DNA from: an uncultured Bacteroidales bacterium
Lineage (GTDB): Bacteria; Bacteroidota; Bacteroidia; Bacteroidales; Muribaculaceae
Direction: 5' to 3'
DNA length: 64,000 bases
Assembly (NCBI GenBank): GCA_902782465.1
Contig: CACZNH010000013.1
Coordinates: forward strand, 62,001-126,000
Shown: positions 58,211 to 64,000 of the stretch, piece after piece
Layout of the letters: each line of letters opens with the position of its first letter
Numbering within the stretch: the first letter of the stretch is position 1
The notes under the pieces: generated by a model
Database searches by the model: none
Seen by the model: the letters and a program-made list of their open reading frames with translations, nothing else
What the model was told of the DNA's origin: nothing
Translations under genes and position numbers: made by a program

Positions 58211-59093
58211 AAACTTCATACGCCTCCTGAGGCCGCAGCAATGGGTGAAAAACCTCTTTGTCTTCCTGCCGTTGTTCTTCGACAGGCACCTGTTTGACTT
58301 GGTATGCCTGCTGCCCTGCGTGCTCATGTTCTTCGCCTTCAGTTTCGCGGCCAGCAGCATCTATTGCTTCAACGACATTCACGACGTGGAGGCCGACAGG
58401 AAACACCACGAGAAGTGCAAGAGGCCCATCGCCAGCGGTGCCGTGAACATCGGGGCGGGCTATCTGCTGATGTTCCTGTGCCTCATCGTCGCTGTGGTGT
58501 TTTTGTTGGCGGTCATTTGGGTCAATCCTAGTTCCGCCCCCGCCGTTCTCCTGATTTTGGGGCTGTATGTCGTGATGAATATCGCCTACTCGATGAAACT
58601 CAAGCAGTTGGCCATCGTCGACGTATTCATCATCGCTATCGGCTTCGTGCTCAGAGTATTTGCCGGCGGTATGGCTGCTGGCATCACGCTCACCCACTGG
58701 ATTGTGCTGATGACCTTCCTGTTGACCTTGTTTCTGGCATTCGCCAAACGGCGTGACGACGTGGTGGTCTATGAGACGAGCGGCGTGGAGGTGCGCAAGA
58801 GCGTGAGCAGCTACAATGTCCCGTTCCTGAATATGGCCATCAGCGTCATTGCCAGCATCACGATGGTGTGCTACATCATGTACACCGTCTCGCCCGAGGT
58901 TGTCGCACGTTTCAACAGCTCATACGTTTATATCACGTCAATCTTCGTCCTGGCAGGCATCATCCGCTATCTGCAGATTACCATCGTCGAGACCCGTAGC
59001 GGCAGCCCCACCAAGGTGTTGCTCCACGACCGCTTCATCCACGGCTGCATCCTGTGCTGGCTCCTCGCCTTCACCCTCATCCTCTACCTGTAA
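58197..59093 (+). CDS. UbiA-like decaprenyl-phosphate phosphoribosyltransferase
   Basis: 298 residues from ATG 58197, overlapping the upstream gene. LLRPQQWVKNLFVFLPLFF and CFNDIHDVEADRKHHEKCKR followed by RPIASGAV are the signatures of DPPR synthases (the Rv3806c type), a UbiA branch that moves phosphoribose from PRPP to polyprenyl phosphate. The NDxxDxxxD motif binds Mg and diphosphate. Nine spans follow, with YSMKLKQLAIVDVFIIAIGF and FAKRRDDVV (second Asp motif). The product would be a lipid-linked pentose donor for envelope glycosylation. Confidence 0.87.
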   Translation: MNRTKNFIRLLRPQQWVKNLFVFLPLFFDRHLFDLVCLLPCVLMFFAFSFAASSIYCFNDIHDVEADRKHHEKCKRPIASGAVNIGAGYLLMFLCLIVAVVFLLAVIWVNPSSAPAVLLILGLYVVMNIAYSMKLKQLAIVDVFIIAIGFVLRVFAGGMAAGITLTHWIVLMTFLLTLFLAFAKRRDDVVVYETSGVEVRKSVSSYNVPFLNMAISVIASITMVCYIMYTVSPEVVARFNSSYVYITSIFVLAGIIRYLQITIVETRSGSPTKVLLHDRFIHGCILCWLLAFTLILYL

Positions 59094-59100
59094 TTTTTTT

Positions 59101-60258
59101 TCACAGATAATTCTCAATATCGCGATAATTAAAGTGACCAGCCATTAAGTCGTCACTATTATCTCGACCTGTATTTATGACCTGAGTCTGGCGAGTTTCC
59201 TGTTCAAACAACGACTTGAAATATTGCATGCTTTTATAGAAGTCTTTATGAATAACAGGTGATAATTTCACCTCGAATGCCCTTAATGAGTTAAGACCCT
59301 CATCAAGCACAATATCCACTTCGTGCTGACTGCGATCGCGGTAGAAATACACATTGTTGTCCAAGCCATGATTAAACTGGTGTTTCATCACCTCTGCCAC
59401 AACCATGTTCTCAAATATCTGCCCACGTAGCGGATGTGTTTCGAGTTGGTGGGCATCATTTATGCCCAATAAATAGCACACAAGCCCCACATCATAGAAA
59501 TAAACTTTAGGGGTTTTCACAAGCCTCTTGCCTATGTTGCGGTAAAAGGGCTGCAGCCTGAATGCGACATATGTCGCTTCCAGCACATTCATCCACTCTT
59601 GTATCGTGGGGAGTGAAACGCCCAACTCATTCGATATGCTTTTAGCATTAAACTCACATCCAATGCGCGAGGCACTGATGACGATAAACTTGCGAAACTC
59701 CGCCAGATGTCGAATGTTCATCACTTGCTGAATGTCACGCTGCAGATATGTGTTGTAATACTGACGATACAGGTCTTGTGGCGGTATGTTACCAGCCCAC
59801 ACCGCTGGGTAGAACCCGCGATGCATCATCCCAAAGTCATCGAGGGCTCGGTCGTCGGCCGTCAACTCAGCCACCGCAAACGGCAACAATGTCAGCATAG
59901 CAGTTCTGCCAGCGAGCGATTGGGTGACCTTTTGTGTCAGTTGCAAGTTGTTGCTACCTGTCAATACTATGTTGGCATGAGGATTAGCGTCAACCACAAC
60001 TTGAACCGCGTCCAATATCTCTGGCATACGTTGTACCTCATCAATAATCAGACCATTACAATGACGTTCGATAAAGCCCTTGCGGTTCAGTTCCATTTCG
60101 CTCACCGTGGTTTCATCTTCCAGATTCACATAATGGTAATTCGGGAACACCATTCTGCATAATGTCGTTTTCCCGGATTGACGCGGACCAGTGACTGTAA
60201 CCACACGAAATAGGCCTTTCAACCGCAATAATTCTTGTGATAATATCCTGTTATACAT
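59101..60258 (-). CDS. AAA family ATPase with DUF4143 domain
   Basis: 385 residues. An N-terminal AAA_14 domain has Walker A TGPRQSGKTTL, Walker B GLIIDEVQRMPE and sensor IVLTGSNNLQL. The C-terminal DUF4143 domain contains FYDVGLVCYLLGI and the nuclease-like core RDRSQHEVDIVLDEGLNSLR, FEVKLSP. Such proteins are numerous in Bacteroidales and are of uncertain function; some act with toxin-antitoxin or defence loci. It is AT-rich relative to its neighbours and stands alone, which may mean recent transfer. Confidence 0.88.
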   Translation of the reverse strand: MYNRILSQELLRLKGLFRVVTVTGPRQSGKTTLCRMVFPNYHYVNLEDETTVSEMELNRKGFIERHCNGLIIDEVQRMPEILDAVQVVVDANPHANIVLTGSNNLQLTQKVTQSLAGRTAMLTLLPFAVAELTADDRALDDFGMMHRGFYPAVWAGNIPPQDLYRQYYNTYLQRDIQQVMNIRHLAEFRKFIVISASRIGCEFNAKSISNELGVSLPTIQEWMNVLEATYVAFRLQPFYRNIGKRLVKTPKVYFYDVGLVCYLLGINDAHQLETHPLRGQIFENMVVAEVMKHQFNHGLDNNVYFYRDRSQHEVDIVLDEGLNSLRAFEVKLSPVIHKDFYKSMQYFKSLFEQETRQTQVINTGRDNSDDLMAGHFNYRDIENYL

Positions 60259-60376
60259 AACGATACGATTGTATTTGACAAAAGTAAAGTATTACTTTAT
60301 TTTTGGCAAAGATATATATTATCGTCATTATACACAAGAATAAACCGAAAAAAGTTTAAAAAAAGACTATTTGTTA

Positions 60377-62605
60377 TCAGTTGCCGGAGCGGAGGCCGCC
60401 CACCAGGTCGTCGTTCTCAACGGTCTTGTCAGTCTTCTTGACGCTCGTGTTGCTGGATCCGAAGCGGTAACTCAGCGTGAACGACACGTTGCGCTGGCTG
60501 ACGTGACCAACAGAACGGCTCAAATAGTCGCCCTGGGTGATGTAGTCCTTAGACACCTGGCACTTGTGCAGGATGGAGTTGGCGGCCAGACGCACGGTCA
60601 GGCGGTTGTCCTTGAGGAAAGATCGCGACAACCCTACCATAATTGTCGGGTCGGGCATGGTGCTGTAACCATACACGTTGCTCACATCATGGCCGATGCC
60701 AAACCACATACAGGTCGCCGTCGCCTGCAGGCGCCATGGCAATTGCTGTGTCAGTTGGGCATACAGATTACCGCCCCAGCCGCTGTTGGTCAAGTCCTGA
60801 GCGGGATTACGGTAACGCTTGTAGCAGCACTCGCCGTTCATGACCAGCGTGGTCTTGGGCGTCATCATCCACTGGAGGAAGCCGCTCATGCCCGCCATCA
60901 GGTAACGGCTGTCGTTGTCATAGGTATAGAGAACAATGCCGTCACGGGCCGAGCGGCAAAGCCCTATCAGGTTATTGGTGATGGTCACTGTGGGCTTGAT
61001 GTTAAAAGTCAGTTTGTTGCCCACATGCTGGAAAGTGATGCCCAGCATCGTGTTGCGGGCACTCGACAGGTGAGGATTGCCATATTCAACCGTGGTGGTG
61101 TAGCGTTTCACTGCAGGATTCAGGTACATGATACCCGGACGGTTCAGGCTCGTCGACCACGACAGGCGCAGGCTGTTGGACGGATTCATCTGCCAGTGCA
61201 CGCTTGCCGAGGGCACCACGTCATGCAGGTCGCGCCCAAAAGGCTCGCCGTCACCATTGGGATAGCTGGCCCTGAAATGGCTGTACTCATAGCGTACACC
61301 GCCACGCAGGGTCCAATCACCCACTTTGTAACGCCACGAGACGTAGGCGGCACCCACGTGCATATCGTGCTTGAAGCGGGTCTCGGTATCCAGTTCCCCG
61401 GCGCCGTCATACTGCATCGTGTTGTGGCTGCTGTTGAGGCGCAGGATATACTTGCCGCCCACCTCCAGCAGATGGTGGTTCCACAGGGGCAACTGGTAAT
61501 CCAACTGCCAGGTGTGCTCCACAAAGCGCTCCTTGCCCCACTTGCTGTAACTTGTGTAATCAAATTGCGGATTGACCAGATTGGTCAACGTGTCGTACTG
61601 CTCCTCATGCTGTCCTGTGGTCGAGAACATGTAGGAGGCCGTCAGCACCTCATCGGGGCGATTGGTGCGATGTTCCCAGTCGGCACGGCCGTTCCATGTC
61701 ATTCCGCCATAATAAGGTATATAATATGGATTGTCATAAGTCGTGAGCAGTTGTCCCATCGCATCGTGATACTCGATATGGCCGTTACCGTAGATTTTTA
61801 AGCCATAACGGTATCCGCCAAACGAGGCCGTTATCAGGTTGAGCGAATCCAGCTCATAGCTGGCATTCAAGTCGAGGTAATAGACCCAGGCGGGCTGCTT
61901 GTTGCGATTGAGGTAATACATCGTTGTACCCGAGTCCAAATAGGTCCGCCACGTCTCGTCCTCGGTGGCGAACTGGCGACGCATCTGCTTCTGGTAAAAT
62001 CCCGTCGCGCCCAGGGTGAATTTGCCCACACGGGCGGCGACATAGGCGCTGGCATTGGGCGACCCAAAGGTATTGACCGTGGCGGTCACCGTGCCGTTGA
62101 CGCCCTGAATGCGGGCACCCTCGACGGTGACGATATTCAGGATGGCGGTCGCTCCCTCGGCATCGTAGCGGGCACCAGGCTCGGTGATGACCTCAATGCG
62201 CTTGACCACACTGGCAGGCATGGCCCGCAGCACTTCCTTGGGGTTGGACGAGAGTGCCGGGTCGGGGTGACCGTTCTTGTAAATCTTGAAACTGCCGCTG
62301 CCGTTCACACGGATGTTGTCCTCGCCGTCCACGCTCACCAGCGGCACGCGCCGCAGCACGTCAATCAGGTTGCTCGTGCGTGCCTCGGGGTCGGCCTGCA
62401 CATTGTAATTCACACGGTCGTCGAGCGTTTTGACCAGCTGGCGCATGGTCACTACCTCAACATCCTTGAGGGCGATGGTGTCGTTGACACTCAACGTGAC
62501 ATTGTCCTGCTGCTGTTCTTCAACACTTCCTGCCCCATTCTGGGCGGCCATGCTGGCGGCAAGCATCAGACATGCCGCCAGCAACATCTTCATTCTTCTT
62601 TCCAT
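60377..62605 (-). CDS. TonB-dependent outer-membrane receptor, OMP_b-brl family
   Basis: 742 residues. Signal peptide (MLLAACLMLAASMAAQ), short linker, then a plug domain (SNLIDVLRRVPLVSVDGEDN, VKRIEVITEPGARYDAEGAT, AILNIVT) and a large barrel ending in a Phe/Tyr-rich strand (VSFTLSYRFG) plus a 25-residue tail. The usual N-terminal carboxypeptidase-regulatory domain is absent. Members are linked to metal or peptide responses in Bacteroidota. It is divergent from a histidine kinase gene, which may control it. Promoter TAATTTTGC at 62635-62643. Confidence 0.87.
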   Translation of the reverse strand: MERRMKMLLAACLMLAASMAAQNGAGSVEEQQQDNVTLSVNDTIALKDVEVVTMRQLVKTLDDRVNYNVQADPEARTSNLIDVLRRVPLVSVDGEDNIRVNGSGSFKIYKNGHPDPALSSNPKEVLRAMPASVVKRIEVITEPGARYDAEGATAILNIVTVEGARIQGVNGTVTATVNTFGSPNASAYVAARVGKFTLGATGFYQKQMRRQFATEDETWRTYLDSGTTMYYLNRNKQPAWVYYLDLNASYELDSLNLITASFGGYRYGLKIYGNGHIEYHDAMGQLLTTYDNPYYIPYYGGMTWNGRADWEHRTNRPDEVLTASYMFSTTGQHEEQYDTLTNLVNPQFDYTSYSKWGKERFVEHTWQLDYQLPLWNHHLLEVGGKYILRLNSSHNTMQYDGAGELDTETRFKHDMHVGAAYVSWRYKVGDWTLRGGVRYEYSHFRASYPNGDGEPFGRDLHDVVPSASVHWQMNPSNSLRLSWSTSLNRPGIMYLNPAVKRYTTTVEYGNPHLSSARNTMLGITFQHVGNKLTFNIKPTVTITNNLIGLCRSARDGIVLYTYDNDSRYLMAGMSGFLQWMMTPKTTLVMNGECCYKRYRNPAQDLTNSGWGGNLYAQLTQQLPWRLQATATCMWFGIGHDVSNVYGYSTMPDPTIMVGLSRSFLKDNRLTVRLAANSILHKCQVSKDYITQGDYLSRSVGHVSQRNVSFTLSYRFGSSNTSVKKTDKTVENDDLVGGLRSGN

Positions 62606-62634
62606 TGCTTGTAATCAGTTTTTCTATTGCGGCG

Positions 62635-62751
62635 GCAAAATTACCCCCATTCCCCCACTCCATCGCTGAAACGTGACTTACCAAGTCTTAACTAAAAACT
62701 TATTTAGTCTTAACGGTGTGACAGGGGAATGGGAATAATGTGTATTTTTGC
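62635..62751. promoter_or_regulatory. Divergent promoters of the receptor (-) and histidine kinase (+)
   Basis: Minus-strand TAATTTTGC at 62635-62643 serves the receptor gene. Plus-strand TATTTTTGC at 62743-62751 ends only 5 bases before the kinase ATG at 62757. Confidence 0.6.
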
Positions 62752-62756
62752 GGCTG

Positions 62757-64000
62757 ATGAACATGAAACTGAAATATATCGCGGCATTGGTGATTGTGGC
62801 ACTGCTAGGGGTATTTGCCTATCAGACCTACTGGCTCGTGCAGCTCTATCACACGATGAGCGAGCGCGTGGACAACGACATCCAGGAGGCCATGCGCGTT
62901 GCCGACCTCAAGGAGGTGTTCCTGAGGCTCAAGAGCATCGAGGAAAACGAACAACCTCATGGCTCAATGCATATCAACGCAGGAATCAGTAAGGACGGCA
63001 GCATCACTGCCAAAGCCGTCACAAGGACGCAAGTAACCCTGGACGGAGACACATATGAGCAAGCTACAGGCGTCGTCCTGCGATCTACTCCACAAGCCGT
63101 CAGCGATAGCGTGAAATCAGACGAAAATTCCTTCATGCACATGCTCGAAGAGCAGATTTCGATCACAGAACTCGCCCAAATGATCCAGCAAGGCCTGCAT
63201 CTGGGCGTTGACCGCTTTGAGGGCACCAGATATGAGAAATACGACACCCTGCTCACCGCTGGGTTGATAAAATTAGGTCTGAGCGGTAATCACCAGTTGG
63301 TATGCATCAAGACCGATACCGTTTACAAGAACACCACCATTGGCTACATTCCGTCAAGCCGCGCGCGGCAATATGAACACAACTGGACCGACTACGGCCG
63401 CTATGTATTGACTATAGAGCCCACTACAGGCCTGGTATTGCGCGAGATGGCGGGCATCCTGACCGCATCGGGGCTTATCGTGCTGCTGCTCGGCTTAGCC
63501 TTTTATTTCCTCATCAGCACCATCCTCAAGCAGCGCACACTCGACGAGATGAAGACCGATTTCACCAACAACATCACCCACGAGTTGAAAACGCCCATCG
63601 CGGTGGCCTACGCAGCCAACGACTCGCTGCTCAACTTCGGCTCGGACGAGGATGTTGAGAAACGCAAGAAATACCTCAACCTGTGCCGCATCCAACTGGA
63701 ACGCCTCAGCGGCATGGTGGAGCAAATCCTGTCAATGAGCATGGAGCGGCGACGCCAATTCAAGCTGAACATCGAGAAAGTCGATGTCACGGCACTGTTG
63801 CAACCCGTCATCGAGCAACAGCAGCTCAAGGCAGACAAACCCGTCACCATCACGACCCATATTGACCCCGAGGGTCTTACCGTCATGGCCGACCGGTCAC
63901 ACTTGAGCAACATCCTCAACAACCTCATCGACAACGCCATCAAGTATTCACATGACGAGGCCCGCATCGAGATTGATGCCTCGCCTGCGGCCATCAGCAT
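62757..64000 (+). CDS. Sensor histidine kinase, 3' end outside window
   Basis: The frame is open from ATG 62757 (or ATG 62763) to the window end, 414 codons. A first span (IAALVIVALLGVFAYQTYWL) precedes a periplasmic sensor of about 200 residues. A second span (TASGLIVLLLGLAFYFLIST) and the HisKA domain follow, with phosphoacceptor FTNNITHELKTPIAVAYAAN. The start of the HATPase domain has N box NILNNLIDNAIKYS. It resembles membrane kinases of two-component systems in Bacteroidales; the response regulator gene probably follows. It is divergent from the outer-membrane receptor gene. Confidence 0.92.
   Translation, partial: MNMKLKYIAALVIVALLGVFAYQTYWLVQLYHTMSERVDNDIQEAMRVADLKEVFLRLKSIEENEQPHGSMHINAGISKDGSITAKAVTRTQVTLDGDTYEQATGVVLRSTPQAVSDSVKSDENSFMHMLEEQISITELAQMIQQGLHLGVDRFEGTRYEKYDTLLTAGLIKLGLSGNHQLVCIKTDTVYKNTTIGYIPSSRARQYEHNWTDYGRYVLTIEPTTGLVLREMAGILTASGLIVLLLGLAFYFLISTILKQRTLDEMKTDFTNNITHELKTPIAVAYAANDSLLNFGSDEDVEKRKKYLNLCRIQLERLSGMVEQILSMSMERRRQFKLNIEKVDVTALLQPVIEQQQLKADKPVTITTHIDPEGLTVMADRSHLSNILNNLIDNAIKYSHDEARIEIDASPAAIS

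Noticed and set aside
59101-60258. Toxin-antitoxin or defence island around the AAA/DUF4143 gene
   Set aside because: Its neighbours are housekeeping-type envelope genes; no partner toxin, restriction or phage gene lies beside it.

Overview
The window is chromosomal DNA of a Bacteroidales bacterium, most likely Muribaculaceae or Prevotellaceae. The signs are a SusC/SusD pair, many secreted BspA-type leucine-rich-repeat proteins, two C10 (streptopain-like) peptidases, dockerin-like tails, an OMP_b-brl receptor, a DUF5074 protein under a cobalamin riboswitch, DUF3822 next to rsmD, and the Bacteroidota promoter pattern (TTTG, about 19 bases, then TAnnTTTG) in front of many genes. No rRNA, CRISPR array, prophage or conjugative element was seen.

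Layout. 1-5.4 kb: a sugar-nucleotide epimerase end, tRNA-Arg(CCG), ung, rpmH, efp (which has lost its stop codon and reads into a secreted protein), and an ECF sigma factor operon. 5.6-9.4 kb: DcuB, a porin and a small HTH/membrane pair. 9.7-16 kb: ATP-grasp, M16 peptidase, CDP-alcohol phosphotransferase and a second ATP-grasp protein. 16.2 kb: a tRNA-Ser(GCT) with a defective 3' side followed by a hairpin-rich stretch. 18-24.6 kb: a co-directional run of SPFH protein, ribbon-helix-helix protein, three membrane proteins built from one repeated module, a hydrolase, a 58-residue membrane peptide and two nucleases. 24.7-35 kb: a secreted-protein island (two C10 peptidases, M6 peptidase, lipoprotein, LRR protein) interrupted by LysO. 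35-43 kb: mtgA, a Fur-family regulator, SusD, SusC, rsmD, DUF3822 and a LuxR-type regulator. 43-47 kb: LRR protein and a B12-riboswitch gene. 47-54 kb: dnaX, a REP-associated transposase element, a CotH protein, gamma carbonic anhydrase and aminopeptidase P. 54.5-64 kb: S9 peptidase, a polyprenyl-phosphate glycosylation pair, an AAA/DUF4143 ATPase, an outer-membrane receptor and a divergent histidine kinase cut by the window end.

Two signals cut across the genes. First, at least a dozen spacers are filled with degenerate tandem repeats of period 7 or 9, each unit usually carrying a stop trinucleotide. They often begin at the upstream stop codon and run to the next start, and two families are commonly joined by a short hinge such as GGCATCCGC. 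Second, REP-like palindromes occur as an inverted pair (13.8-14.0 kb) and as the long inverted flanks of a frameshifted tyrosine transposase (49.2-49.9 kb), both next to period-7 repeats. A third dispersed repeat is a portable promoter, present once before lysO and as an 82-base tandem before the S9 peptidase. Six proteins share paired dockerin-like EF-hand repeats although no cohesin is present here.
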